DNA of 64,000 nucleotides from an uncultured Collinsella sp. (lineage in GTDB: Bacteria; Actinomycetota; Coriobacteriia; Coriobacteriales; Coriobacteriaceae). How positions within the stretch are numbered: the stretch's first letter is position 1; every line of letters starts with the position of its first letter. Shown piece by piece: positions 1-8,359 of the stretch. The notes beneath the pieces are model-generated. The model was not told the DNA's origin, did no database searches, and saw only the letters and a program-made list of their open reading frames with translations. The position numbers and the translations under genes were made by a program. The stretch spans positions 1 through 64,000 of the forward strand of contig CAKUOD010000012.1 of the NCBI GenBank assembly GCA_934668695.1, in the 5' to 3' direction.

Positions 1-168
1 CTCTTCTTCTCTCCGCAAATGGAAGCCAAACGCGATTTTAAGAAGTTCAAGAAATGCGCCAAGTGCAAGCTCTTTGGCTGGTGCCGCGGGTGTCCTGCGG
101 TGACGTACGGCTATACGGGCGATATGTACGACGCCGACCCCCAGTGCTGGAAGGAGATCGAGGAATAG
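1..168 (+). CDS. C-terminal end of a radical SAM/SPASM-domain protein (partial)
   Basis: The reading frame is open from the window edge and ends at TAG 166-168, leaving 55 residues. Five cysteines lie in the order CAKC, then CRGC about six residues later, then DPQCW near the end. This pattern is typical of the C-terminal SPASM/twitch region that binds an auxiliary 4Fe-4S cluster in radical SAM enzymes that modify peptides or proteins. The catalytic CxxxCxxC region lies outside the window, so the substrate cannot be inferred. Assignment rests only on the cysteine spacing and the DPQC ending. Confidence 0.65.
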   Translation, partial: LFFSPQMEAKRDFKKFKKCAKCKLFGWCRGCPAVTYGYTGDMYDADPQCWKEIEE

Positions 169-191
169 GATCGCCGTGTCATCGGGTAGCC

Positions 192-275
192 GTTGGGGAC
201 GTTCTTAAACGACTACTCATTTAAGTACGTCCCCAATGAGTGAAACTACTCATTTAAGTGCGTCCCCAATGAGTG
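192..275. repeat. Palindromic intergenic repeat with duplicated right half (GGGGACGTTC family)
   Basis: The left arm at 193-207 (TTGGGGACGTTCTTA) pairs imperfectly with a right arm ending in TACGTCCCCAA. The right half is then repeated directly: 213-242 and 246-275 are 30-bp copies with a single A/G difference. Positions 191-220 match 32441-32470 with one mismatch, so this is a dispersed family. It lies downstream of the SPASM gene and at the 3' end of the convergent glutaredoxin gene, like REP or terminator-associated palindromes. Confidence 0.75.
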
Positions 276-521
276 CTAGAGCAGGTTCTCCTGTACCCAT
301 GCGATGATGTCGCTCGATTCGTAGAGCGGTTTGCCGTCAATGAACAGGCAGGGAACCTGGCGCTTTCCGCCGACGGCGATGAGTGTCCGCTCGGCATCGG
401 CATCGGTCGAGATGTTGCGCTCGGGGATGGTGACGCCGTTATCCGCCAGGAAGCGCTTCACCTTAATGCAATACGGACAGCCGGTCATAATGTAGAGCAC
501 GAGCTCGTGATCAGTAGCCAT
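276..521 (-). CDS. Glutaredoxin family protein
   Basis: This 81-residue protein has the glutaredoxin layout. The dithiol active site CPYC lies at about residues 15-18 after the first beta strand. A cis-proline motif QVPCLFI lies near residue 55, and a C-terminal segment contains a YESSDI-like glutathione-binding motif. Glutaredoxins reduce disulfides or mixed glutathione disulfides in the cytoplasm; in low-GC-thiol or mycothiol-type actinobacteria such a protein may use another thiol. A GGAG lies 5 nt before the ATG. It is 52 bp downstream of the TipAS-type regulator on the same strand and could be cotranscribed with it. The extra cysteine next to the cis-proline is notable. Confidence 0.88.
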   Translation of the reverse strand: MATDHELVLYIMTGCPYCIKVKRFLADNGVTIPERNISTDADAERTLIAVGGKRQVPCLFIDGKPLYESSDIIAWVQENLL

Positions 522-573
522 TGGGTCTCCAATCGGTTGAGGTTTTGATTGAAATACCCAAAGCCGCCGCGGT

Positions 574-1401
574 CTATGCGCACGCCAACGACGACTCGAT
601 GGCCTGAACCAGAAACGCCGTGGCTCCGGTGCCGCAGGGCTTGTCGTAGTAGTCTACAAAGCGCTGGTCGGCGAGGTAGCCGTGGGCGAGCCCCAGATAT
701 GCCTCGTCCTGGGGCTCGCTGCCCCAGTTGAGAGCAATCCAGCGGCGATGCATCGCGACGAGCTTGCGAGCCTCGCTGCCTTCCGGTTCGCCATCGCCCA
801 TGGCAATCGAGAGCTGGCCCAGAATAGCGCGTTCAAGCTCCTTCATGTCGTTCCACGTCTGAGGGTCCATGTCCAGCAGCGCTTCGTTTGTTGCATCGAT
901 GGCCTCATCGCCATAGCGCGCCCGCGCTTCGGCGCCGTAGCGCTCCTCGTTTTCCTGCACGGTGCGCCAGCGCTCCAGTTGCGGCAGGACGGCGCCCATG
1001 AGCGAGACGGCTTCGTCGAGCGACATACCGGTGTTTTGCGCCAGGCGCGGGGCGCAGTCCTCGATCATGGCCTCCATGGTGGTCTCGTAGGTGTACTTGC
1101 CGTGGTCGTAGCACCACTTGCAGTAGTGATCGGTCGTGGCGCCCGTGGCATCGGTGCCGCAGTCGTCGGGCGTGAGCAGCATGCCGCAGCTCTCGCAGTA
1201 GTGCTCGGGCATTTCGAGCAGGTGGGACAGTGGCTCTCCGGTCACGGCGGCAATGAGCTTCATCATATCGATGCCCGGTGTGACCTCGCCGCGCTCCCAA
1301 CGGCTGACGGCTTGGCGTGTGACGAAGAGCTTGGCGGCGAGCTGCTCCTGAGTTAGGCGACGGGCGCGACGGACAGCAATGAGCTTTTCTGCGAAGGCCA
1401 T
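574..1401 (-). CDS. Xre-family regulator with zinc-ribbon and TipAS-like effector domain
   Basis: The 275-residue protein begins with a Xre helix-turn-helix (about residues 5-60, with LTQEQLAAKLFVTRQAVSRW). A four-cysteine zinc-ribbon-like segment follows (CESC ... CKWC, about 69-97). The C-terminal half (about 105-270) resembles the TipAS helical domain, which in TipA-type regulators binds thiopeptide or other antibiotics. The AAAGGAG before the ATG supports the start. The combination suggests a ligand-responsive transcription regulator. Canonical TipA carries a MerR domain instead, so the Xre swap is a family variant. The ligand and targets are unknown; the only same-strand neighbour is the glutaredoxin gene. 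Confidence 0.8.
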   Translation of the reverse strand: MAFAEKLIAVRRARRLTQEQLAAKLFVTRQAVSRWERGEVTPGIDMMKLIAAVTGEPLSHLLEMPEHYCESCGMLLTPDDCGTDATGATTDHYCKWCYDHGKYTYETTMEAMIEDCAPRLAQNTGMSLDEAVSLMGAVLPQLERWRTVQENEERYGAEARARYGDEAIDATNEALLDMDPQTWNDMKELERAILGQLSIAMGDGEPEGSEARKLVAMHRRWIALNWGSEPQDEAYLGLAHGYLADQRFVDYYDKPCGTGATAFLVQAIESSLACA

Positions 1402-1529
1402 AGCGGCTCCTTTCTGCTGGTTGATGGCTTAAGCATAAGCGGCGGCAGACGCCCTTCCAAGCAACCGTTGGTTGCACGACGGGGGACCGCGACAAGGAAT
1501 TGCGCGCAACGCCCCACACCTTCATGCCG

Positions 1530-1535
1530 TACAAT
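1530..1535 (+). promoter_or_regulatory. -10 element TACAAT for a probably leaderless trmO transcript
   Basis: TACAAT ends 7 nt before the ATG at 1543, so transcription would start at or next to the start codon. No Shine-Dalgarno sequence is present before 1543. No convincing -35 is seen. Confidence 0.5.
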
Positions 1536-1542
1536 GACCGGC

Positions 1543-2280
1543 ATGGAACCTATTGCACACATACATACCGATCTGCCGCAGAAGTTCGGCATCCCGCGCA
1601 ACAGCTTTTTGGCGCCCCATCTGCAGGGATGCATCGTCTTTGAACCGGAATTTGCCTCTAACGCAGCAGTTGAGGGTCTGGACTCCTTTTCTCACCTATG
1701 GCTGCTGTGGCGTTTCGAAAACGGAACGCCCGGCGGCACGGCCAAGGATATTGCCGTCGATGCCAAGGCGCAGGACAGGTCCGGCACCAATGCCAAGTGG
1801 TCGAAAACCGTGCGTCCGCCGCGCTTGGGTGGGGCCGAGCGCGTGGGCGTGTTTGCCACGCGCAGTCCGTTTCGCCCTAATCCCATCGGGCTCACCTGCG
1901 TCAAGCTCGATCGTGTTGAGCTCACCGACGATGGTCCCATCATTCATGTGCTGGGGGCCGACCTGCGCGACGGCACGCCCATCTACGACATTAAGCCCTA
2001 CATTCCGTTTGCGGACTGCCACCCGGATGCAACGGGCGGCTGGATTGAGGATGCTCCGTGGCAAGAGCTCGATGTTGAGTTTCCGCAAGCGCTGCAGGAT
2101 ATGGTCCCGCCTACAAAGCTTCACGGTCTGGTTGAGGTTCTTCGCCAAGATCCGCGCCGCGCGGGCAGCAAGCACGAGCCAAACCGCATTTACCATTTGG
2201 CTTACGCTGGGCTCGACATATCGTTTACGGTCGACGGCGCCAGGTTGACGATAACCGCTATCAACGACGCGCGGGACTAA
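1543..2280 (+). CDS. trmO: TsaA/TrmO family tRNA (adenine37-N6)-methyltransferase
   Basis: The protein has the TrmO (formerly UPF0066/TsaA) beta-barrel signature. It contains VFATRSPFRPNPIGLTCVKL (about residues 105-125), preceded by RPPRLGG, and then DGTPIYDIKPYIP. These residues form the S-adenosylmethionine and tRNA-binding core. TrmO N6-methylates t6A at position 37 of ANN-decoding tRNAs. I chose the ATG at 1543 (MEPIAHIHT) because the family usually starts there. An ATG at 1534 would overlap the -10 element. A C-terminal extension of roughly 70 residues follows the core, as in many bacterial members. The gene stands alone between opposite-strand and unrelated genes. Confidence 0.87.
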   Translation: MEPIAHIHTDLPQKFGIPRNSFLAPHLQGCIVFEPEFASNAAVEGLDSFSHLWLLWRFENGTPGGTAKDIAVDAKAQDRSGTNAKWSKTVRPPRLGGAERVGVFATRSPFRPNPIGLTCVKLDRVELTDDGPIIHVLGADLRDGTPIYDIKPYIPFADCHPDATGGWIEDAPWQELDVEFPQALQDMVPPTKLHGLVEVLRQDPRRAGSKHEPNRIYHLAYAGLDISFTVDGARLTITAINDARD

Positions 2281-2392
2281 CCGACCATCCGTCCGTATCC
2301 GTCAAAAACAACGCCAAACCCCGTGCCAAAGCCGTCCATCCTGGTGGACAATAACGCCTACCGAACCAATCCACTTTGCACGGGAGCCCAGC

Positions 2393-3604
2393 ATGAAATA
2401 CGACTTCACCTCGCTTATCGACCGCCACGGTATGGATGCCATCGCCGTTGACTCCTGGGGCGAGATCCCCGGTATGGCGCCAAACGCACCCGATGAGGGC
2501 TTCGACCGCATCCCGATGTGGGTGGCGGATATGAACTTTGCTACGGTGCCGACGGTTCAGGAGCACATCATTCAGCGTGCCCAGCACCCTATGTTTGGCT
2601 ACTTTGATCCGCGCGCCGAGTACTTCGACCGCATCATCGAATGGCAGAGCCGTCGCAATGGCGTCGAGGGCTTGCTTCCCGAGCATATCGGCTACGAAAA
2701 CGGCGTGCTGGGCGGTGTGGTATCGACGCTGCGCGCCTATGTGCAGCCCGGCGACGCGGTGCTGGTCCATAGCCCCACCTACATCGGTTTTACCAAGTCC
2801 ATCGAGGCCGCGGGCTATCGCATTGTGCACAGCCCGCTTAAGCTCGGCGACCAGGGCATATGGTGCATGGACTTTGAGGACATGGAGCACAAGCTCGAGC
2901 AAAATCACATCCATGCTGCCGTTTTCTGCTCGCCGCATAATCCCTGCGGCCGCGTGTGGGAACGCGACGAGATCGAGCGCGCCATGGACATCTATCGCCA
3001 GCACGATTGCGTGGTGATCTCGGACGAGATCTGGTCCGACATCATCCGTCCTGGGCACAAGCACATCCCGACGCAGTCGGTGAGCGAGGACGCCCGCATG
3101 CGCACGGTCGCCCTTTATGCGCCCAGCAAGACCTTCAACCTCGCGGGCCTAGTCGGCAGCTATCACATCATCTACAACGAGACGCTGCGCGACCGCGTGT
3201 GCGCCGTGTCCAACAAGACCCATTACAACGAGATGAACGTCCTCTCGATGCATGCGCTCATTGGTGCCTACCAGCCGCAGGGCTACGAGTGGGTGGACGA
3301 GCTCAACGAGGTCATCAAGGACAACGTTGACTACTTCTGCGATTACGTTGACGAGCATTTTAAGGGCGTGACCTATTCGCGTCCGCAGGGCACGTACATG
3401 GTGTTCTTGGACTGCGCGGAGTGGTGCCGCGAGCATGACCGCGATATTCAATGGCTGCTCGACGAGGGCGCCCGCGTAGGCGTGGGCTATCAGGACGGCC
3501 GTCCGTTCCACGGACCCTGCCACATTCGCGTGAATCTGGCGCTGCCGCTTTCGCGCGTAAAGGAGGCGTGCGACCGCCTGGATCGTTACGTTTTTAATGC
3601 ATAG
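2393..3604 (+). CDS. PatB/MalY family PLP-dependent C-S lyase (cystathionine beta-lyase type)
   Basis: This 403-residue fold-type I aminotransferase-like protein carries the MalY/PatB hallmarks. The N-terminal region has PMWVADMNF. The central block CSPHNPCGRVW is followed by VVISDEIWSDI, and the PLP-binding lysine lies in APSKTFNLAG (Lys246). The C-terminal RVNLALP segment carries the carboxylate-binding arginine. Members cleave cystathionine or cysteine conjugates to a thiol, pyruvate and ammonia; the PatB subgroup is hard to separate from true aminotransferases by sequence alone. A GGGAG precedes the ATG. It is monocistronic, and the next gene is convergent. Confidence 0.88.
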   Translation: MKYDFTSLIDRHGMDAIAVDSWGEIPGMAPNAPDEGFDRIPMWVADMNFATVPTVQEHIIQRAQHPMFGYFDPRAEYFDRIIEWQSRRNGVEGLLPEHIGYENGVLGGVVSTLRAYVQPGDAVLVHSPTYIGFTKSIEAAGYRIVHSPLKLGDQGIWCMDFEDMEHKLEQNHIHAAVFCSPHNPCGRVWERDEIERAMDIYRQHDCVVISDEIWSDIIRPGHKHIPTQSVSEDARMRTVALYAPSKTFNLAGLVGSYHIIYNETLRDRVCAVSNKTHYNEMNVLSMHALIGAYQPQGYEWVDELNEVIKDNVDYFCDYVDEHFKGVTYSRPQGTYMVFLDCAEWCREHDRDIQWLLDEGARVGVGYQDGRPFHGPCHIRVNLALPLSRVKEACDRLDRYVFNA

Positions 3605-3678
3605 CAAGCCGTAACGAACGGACGACATGCGCGGGGTCTTCTGGCTTGATTGTTATGCGGGGGTCTGATCCCAGGCCC

Positions 3679-4158
3679 CTACTTTTCGTGAATCTGCTTG
3701 CCGCAAAGATACTCAATCGAAATCTCGTAGAGTTGGACGCCCTTGATGTCCTTGGCGATTTCCTCCTCGACCTCTTCGGCGGTGGGGTAGTACTTGAGCG
3801 CGAGCTCACGGACCTTGTCCTCGATAAATGCGGGAGTGTCATTCGCTAGGCGGCAACGGCCAAAGACAACGGTACTCTGCACGTAGGGCGCCCAATCGTC
3901 GTCCTTGTACCAGTCGTTGCCGTAGACGGTAAAACAGACCTTGTCGTCATGCTTGAGAGCGTCGACCTTGTGGCCCGCCTTGGCGCCGTGGAAGTAAATC
4001 TTGTCGTGCTCAGCATCGAAGAAGTAGTTGACGGGAATGGCGTACGGGTAGCCGTCATCGCCGTTGACGGCAAAGACGCCGCGCTTGCAGGTGGCGAGCA
4101 GCTCGCGCGCCGCCTCGTCGGTAATGGCGCGCTTCTTTCGGCGTAGAGGCCTAAACAT
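3679..4158 (-). CDS. Pyridoxamine 5'-phosphate oxidase-like flavin-binding protein
   Basis: The product of about 159 residues fits the split-barrel FMN-binding PNPOx-like family (NimA/HugZ-like branch). It has GVFAVNGDDGYPYAIPVNYFF near the N terminus, then KIYFHGAKAGHK and VCFTVYG, the usual strand pattern of these small dimers. Such proteins bind FMN, F420 or heme, and their substrates are mostly unknown. I chose the ATG at 4158 because AAAGGA lies about 7 nt upstream. The upstream in-frame TTG at 4176 has no such site. The gene follows the histidine kinase gene on the opposite side of a short gap and faces the lyase gene convergently. Confidence 0.8.
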   Translation of the reverse strand: MFRPLRRKKRAITDEAARELLATCKRGVFAVNGDDGYPYAIPVNYFFDAEHDKIYFHGAKAGHKVDALKHDDKVCFTVYGNDWYKDDDWAPYVQSTVVFGRCRLANDTPAFIEDKVRELALKYYPTAEEVEEEIAKDIKGVQLYEISIEYLCGKQIHEK

Positions 4159-4200
4159 CGCGGGATTCCTTTCCAATCGGGCATGGTTCTTGGGGAGAGA

Positions 4201-7005
4201 CTATAGCGAACTGGGGCCGTGCTGCTTGATGCGGGCGAGAATGTTTTTGAGCTTTTCAAAATCGAGCGGCTTGGGCAGATGGGCGTTCATGCCGGCGTCG
4301 CGTGCGGCCTTGGCGTCCTCGGCAAAAGCGTTGGCGGTCAGCGCGATGATGGGGATGTCGGCGGCGTCGGGCTTGCCGCTCAGACGAATCGCGCGCGTTG
4401 CCTCATAACCGTCCATACCGGGCATCATGATGTCCATGAGGATGGCGTCGAAGCTGCCGGCGGGATGCGACAGGTACAGGTCGACAACCTCGTTGCCGTT
4501 GGCCGCGCGGGTCACCACAACGTCCTCGGATTCCAGCAGCGCCTGGGCAATTTCGGCATTCAGGTCGTTGTCTTCGGCGAGCAGGACGTTCATGCCGGCG
4601 AGCGAGCAGTTGGGCGTTGCCTCGGCTGGCTTTATGTGGGCCCGAGGGTTCTTGTCGATATCGAGCGGAATCTGGACAGTGAACGTGCTGCCCACGCCGA
4701 GTTCGCTTGAAATCTCGATGGTGCCGCCCATCATGTCGATGAGCGATTTGACAATGGGCATGCCCATGCCGGTTCCCTGGAACTTGCTGCGGGCGTCGTC
4801 GCCCTCTTGGGCGAACGGTTCATAGATATGCTTTAAAAACTCGGGCGTCATGCCAATGCCGGTGTCTTCGATGGTGAAGCAAAAGAGCGCACGTGCGTCG
4901 TTGAGCGGTTTGACGGTGGAAGAGAAGGTGACGGTGCCGCCATGCTTGTTGTATTTGATGCTGTTGTCGAGCAGGTTGATGATGATTCGGCGGATATGAG
5001 TGGGGCTGCCGATCATGCTCTGGTCGACGGCATAGGGCTCGCTGGCGTTGAGCAGCGTAATGCCACGGTCCGATGCGCGGAGTTTGCACAGCACCAAGGC
5101 ATCGTCACAGAGCTCCTTGAGGTTGAACGATTCGTGCTCGAGTGTCACTTTGCGCTCCTCGATCCTGCCCATTTCGAGGATGTCGTTGATGAGTGAAAGC
5201 AGGTGGTTGGCAGCGACACGCGCCTTGGCGCGGCTTTCGCGAGCGACCTTTATATCGCCCTCTTTCAATTCCTCAATCTCAATAAGGCCCAAGATGCCGT
5301 TGAGCGGTGTGCGGATGTCGTGGCTCATACGCGTGAGGAACGCGGTCTTGGCGGCGTTGGCGGCGTCGGCTTTCTGCCGCTCTTTCCGCGCGCGTTGAAG
5401 CGACCAGACAAGGATGGCGATGCCGGTCAGCAAAATGCAGATGATAACGGTGGCAATGGCGGTGCGGTTGCGATAGAGGAACCGAAGTGTATCGGATTCT
5501 TGAGCCGAATACGATGTGGGGGAATAACTGTTCGCGGAGAGCGATTCGCCGGCGTTGACGATACCCTTATTAATGATTCCTAGGAGTTGGGGATTGCCGC
5601 GCGAGATCAAGCACGATAGTTCTGCTGTGTTGGTGAGTTCCTTCGTCTCGAAATCCTCGATGTCGTAGGTGTCGCGGATGGTTTCCAAGCGCGTACTGGG
5701 GACGATGATGCAACTGGCCTCTCCTTTATTGAGGGCTTTGAGCATCTCGCTGCCGCTTGGGTACTCGGTTACCGTCGCGTCGGGGAACAGGCTCTCGAGC
5801 TCAAAGCGGTTGACGATAGCGCTCTTTGTGCAAGCGATGTTCTTGAGGTCCTTGCTCAGGTCGTTGCTGCTGTGGATAGCGGTCAGGGAGACCGTTCCCG
5901 TCGAGTTTGACTGGATGACCCCCACCTGTTCGGCGAGCCAGTAGTCACGAAAGAATGGCAGGGCGACATCGATGGTGCCTTCTGAAAGGGCTTTGATCAT
6001 TTGTTTGGTGTCTGCGATTGCGACTGTTTTAACGTTAATGCCAAACTTGTCGTGCAACGTCGTCGCGAGCGAGGCAAGCGACCCCTCCATTTCGCCATCG
6101 TCATTTTGCGTGCAGTAGGGGAGCTGGTTTGTAAGATAGCCGAGCGTGATGGTGTTGCCGTTTGCTTTGAGCCAGGAGGCCTCGGCGCTGTCAAGTGATG
6201 ATGACCCGCTGTTTTGGGCCGAGTAATTTGCTTTGACCTCGTCATTGTAGCGGGGGTTGAATCGGGCGATTGCCGCCATGGCGGCATTGATATCGTCCAT
6301 AAGGTCGGGGCGGCTTTTGGGGACGGCAAAATAGTAGTCGCTTGAGCCTACGTAGAACATGGGGGAGGCGCTAGGCGATGAGATCGTGTCGTTCATGATG
6401 ATGGCGTCGACCTCGCCGTTTGCCAACGCATCGAAGAGGCCGCCGCCACTGGCTATTTCTTTATAGGCGCAGGTAATGCCTTCGTCGGCAAGCCACTGCT
6501 GGCCGACGAAGGTCTGCATAACGCCGGGATTGCAGCCAATGGTGAGGCCCTGGAGCGCCTGGAGGTCGCCCGTGGCCAAGTCGTCTCGGTCGGGCCTGGC
6601 ATAGATGTAGTAGCGCTCGGTGCCCTCGGGGTTCGATGAGAAAAGCAGCTTTTGGGCGCGTTCCTCGGAGTAGGAGATATTGGGCATGAGGTCGATCTCG
6701 CCCGCCTCGAGCTTGTCCATGAGCTCGGTGAACGTACCGGAGACATATTCGTATTTCCATCCGGGGGTGTAGTACGAGAGGGTTTGGAGGTACTCGTAAC
6801 CCCAGCCCGAAAGGCGTTCGCCCGGCGTGCCTTCCTGGAAACCCTCGCTGCTGACGAGCCAGCCAACGCGCACCGTTTTGACCTGCTGATCAGAGTCATC
6901 GGCAAAAGCCGGGGTAGGCGCAACGGCGCTCAGTGCGGTAAGTGCGGTGAGCACGATGGCGAGGGCGCGATATATGGACAAACGAAGGACAGCGAAAGGC
7001 TTCAC
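4201..7005 (-). CDS. BvgS/EvgS-like hybrid sensor histidine kinase with two solute-binding sensor domains
   Basis: An N-terminal signal or anchor segment (about residues 8-35, ending APTPAFA) leads into two tandem SBP_bac_3 domains (about 40-265 and 280-505). A transmembrane helix follows (about 515-540). The cytoplasmic part has HisKA (RMSHDIRTPLNG, His562), HATPase_c (GTGMGMPIV box) and a receiver domain (LLAEDND ... ILMDIMMPG, Asp858). Such proteins sense periplasmic or extracytoplasmic ligands through Venus-flytrap domains. I chose the GTG at 7005 because AGGA is 7 nt upstream; an ATG at 7038 is in frame but has no clear ribosome site. No response regulator or Hpt gene adjoins it, so its output partner is elsewhere. 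Confidence 0.9.
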   Translation of the reverse strand: MKPFAVLRLSIYRALAIVLTALTALSAVAPTPAFADDSDQQVKTVRVGWLVSSEGFQEGTPGERLSGWGYEYLQTLSYYTPGWKYEYVSGTFTELMDKLEAGEIDLMPNISYSEERAQKLLFSSNPEGTERYYIYARPDRDDLATGDLQALQGLTIGCNPGVMQTFVGQQWLADEGITCAYKEIASGGGLFDALANGEVDAIIMNDTISSPSASPMFYVGSSDYYFAVPKSRPDLMDDINAAMAAIARFNPRYNDEVKANYSAQNSGSSSLDSAEASWLKANGNTITLGYLTNQLPYCTQNDDGEMEGSLASLATTLHDKFGINVKTVAIADTKQMIKALSEGTIDVALPFFRDYWLAEQVGVIQSNSTGTVSLTAIHSSNDLSKDLKNIACTKSAIVNRFELESLFPDATVTEYPSGSEMLKALNKGEASCIIVPSTRLETIRDTYDIEDFETKELTNTAELSCLISRGNPQLLGIINKGIVNAGESLSANSYSPTSYSAQESDTLRFLYRNRTAIATVIICILLTGIAILVWSLQRARKERQKADAANAAKTAFLTRMSHDIRTPLNGILGLIEIEELKEGDIKVARESRAKARVAANHLLSLINDILEMGRIEERKVTLEHESFNLKELCDDALVLCKLRASDRGITLLNASEPYAVDQSMIGSPTHIRRIIINLLDNSIKYNKHGGTVTFSSTVKPLNDARALFCFTIEDTGIGMTPEFLKHIYEPFAQEGDDARSKFQGTGMGMPIVKSLIDMMGGTIEISSELGVGSTFTVQIPLDIDKNPRAHIKPAEATPNCSLAGMNVLLAEDNDLNAEIAQALLESEDVVVTRAANGNEVVDLYLSHPAGSFDAILMDIMMPGMDGYEATRAIRLSGKPDAADIPIIALTANAFAEDAKAARDAGMNAHLPKPLDFEKLKNILARIKQHGPSSL

Positions 7006-7111
7006 AAGCAATCCTAACGAATCGAGACAATACCGCATAAGGATACCAGCTCAACCACCCCGTTCGCCCCGCATACCGTTAAACGGGGCACCGTTTGGCG
7101 CTTGGCAGATG

Positions 7112-7176
7112 GGGACGTTCCTTTTGTGCCGGCAGTTGGGGACAGTCCCTTTCTGCCGGCACAAAAGGAACGTCCC
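7112..7176. repeat. Perfect 24-bp inverted repeat (GGGACGTTCC family palindrome)
   Basis: The arms at 7112-7135 and 7153-7176 are perfect 24-bp complements separated by 17 bp, which themselves contain GGGGACAGTCCC. The outer arm begins GGGACGTTCC, linking it to the repeats at 192-275 and 32438-32491. It lies between the divergent kinase and K+ channel genes, so it is not a terminator for either. Confidence 0.85.
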
Positions 7177-7238
7177 TAGCTGCCGGATGTGGGACAATAC
7201 CGAGCGAATGTGATTGATTGTCCGCGGAAGGGGTCGCG

Positions 7239-7664
7239 ATGAAAAAGCTCAGGACGCTTGCCGATGTGTTGCATCAGGCCGGGTTCGCCCACATAACAGG
7301 CGTGTTTCTTGTCTTTTTCCTGCTCTGCTCGACGGCCGTCTGGCTGTCCGAGCCCACGACTCTTACCTTTGGCGACGGGCTCTGGTTTAGCTTTGAGACG
7401 GTATCGACCATCGGCTTTGGCGACATTCCGGCCGAGACGCCGGTTGCCCGCGCCATCACCGTCATCTTGAGCGTCATCAGCATCTTCTACATCGCTATGC
7501 TCACGGGCGTGGCGGTGAACTACTGCAATACGCTCATCAAGATGCGCCAAAAAGACACCATGGCGCGCTTTATGGACGATCTTGAGCATTTGGAAGAGCT
7601 CGACCGCGACGAGCTCGCCGACCTGTCGCGCCGTGTGCGCGAATATCGCCGGCGCCAACGTTAG
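7239..7664 (+). CDS. Two-transmembrane potassium channel (Ion_trans_2)
   Basis: The 141-residue protein has a first transmembrane helix (about residues 16-38), a pore helix and the K+ selectivity filter TIGFGD (57-62), then a second helix (about 70-97). A charged, probably coiled-coil cytoplasmic tail rich in Glu, Asp and Arg ends the chain. This is the minimal KcsA-like plan, presumably a tetramer in the plasma membrane; no RCK/TrkA_N domain is fused. GGAAGGGG precedes the ATG, and a GACAAT element at 7193-7198 is a plausible -10. The LOG-family gene starts 37 bp downstream on the same strand. Confidence 0.9.
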   Translation: MKKLRTLADVLHQAGFAHITGVFLVFFLLCSTAVWLSEPTTLTFGDGLWFSFETVSTIGFGDIPAETPVARAITVILSVISIFYIAMLTGVAVNYCNTLIKMRQKDTMARFMDDLEHLEELDRDELADLSRRVREYRRRQR

Positions 7665-7701
7665 AACGGGCGTCGCGCGTCACGACGAGGGGGACTGAAT
7701 A

Positions 7702-8235
7702 TTGAATATCACGGTATACCTGGGCGCCAGCGTCGGCAACGACCCGGCGTTTCTGCCTGCAGTGCGAGAGCTCGGCACGTGGATTGGCGCCAACGGCCAC
7801 GCACTGGTATACGGCGGGTCCAAGTCGGGCCTGATGGGTGCGCTCGCCGATAGCGTGCTCGATGCCGGTGGCCACGTGACGGGCGTGGAGCCGAGCTTTT
7901 TTATCGAGGCGGAGTTCCAACACGACGGCATCGATGACCTCATCGTGACGAGCGATATGGCCGAGCGCAAGGCGAAGATGATCGAACTCGGTGATGCGTT
8001 CGTCGCCTTTCCGGGTGGCACGGGCACGCTCGAGGAGATTGCCGAGGTCATGTCGGCCGTGTCGTTGGGGCATCTGAGCGCGCCGTGCATTCTGTATAAC
8101 CTGGACGGCTACTTCAACGACCTGAAGGCCTTGCTCGAGCATATGATCGAAAAGGGATTATCGAGTCCGCGTCGCCAGCAGGGCATTTACTTTGCCGAAG
8201 ATTTGCACGAGATTGCCTCGATCATCAATGGCTAA
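7702..8235 (+). CDS. LOG-family (TIGR00730) nucleotide phosphoribohydrolase
   Basis: The 177-residue Rossmann-fold protein has both LOG signatures: GGSKSGLMG (about residues 38-46), followed by a central TSDMAERKAKM segment, and PGGTGTLEE (about 99-107). LOG proteins hydrolyse cytokinin ribotides or AMP-like nucleotides to the base and ribose 5-phosphate. In non-plant bacteria the physiological substrate is usually unknown. The start is a TTG at 7702 with GAGGGGGA about 10 nt upstream; no ATG or GTG fits the conserved N terminus better. It probably shares a transcript with the K+ channel gene. Confidence 0.87.
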   Translation: MNITVYLGASVGNDPAFLPAVRELGTWIGANGHALVYGGSKSGLMGALADSVLDAGGHVTGVEPSFFIEAEFQHDGIDDLIVTSDMAERKAKMIELGDAFVAFPGGTGTLEEIAEVMSAVSLGHLSAPCILYNLDGYFNDLKALLEHMIEKGLSSPRRQQGIYFAEDLHEIASIING

Positions 8236-8314
8236 GTTCTAGATTGGGCGTGCATTGCGCCCAATGGCGCCGTTTGGGGTGCAGATGGTTGGCTCGTCTG
8301 GGCAACGCTCGCTC

Positions 8315-8320
8315 TACAAT
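8315..8320 (+). promoter_or_regulatory. -10 element TACAAT upstream of the ClC gene
   Basis: TACAAT lies 39 bp before the ATG at 8360 and matches the -10 elements seen at 1530, 14435 and 59706. No -35 at standard spacing was recognised. Confidence 0.4.
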
Positions 8321-8359
8321 AAAACATACCTTTGTCGACTCTGACCACGGGAGGGCCCG

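Noticed and set aside
4174..4176. TTG 18 bases upstream as start of the flavin-binding protein gene
   Set aside because: The ATG at 4158 has AAAGGA at proper spacing and the TTG lacks one.
8243..8265. Hairpin ATTGGGCG ... CGCCCAAT after the LOG-family gene
   Set aside because: The stem is 8 bp and no T tract follows on the plus strand, so a terminator call is not supported.
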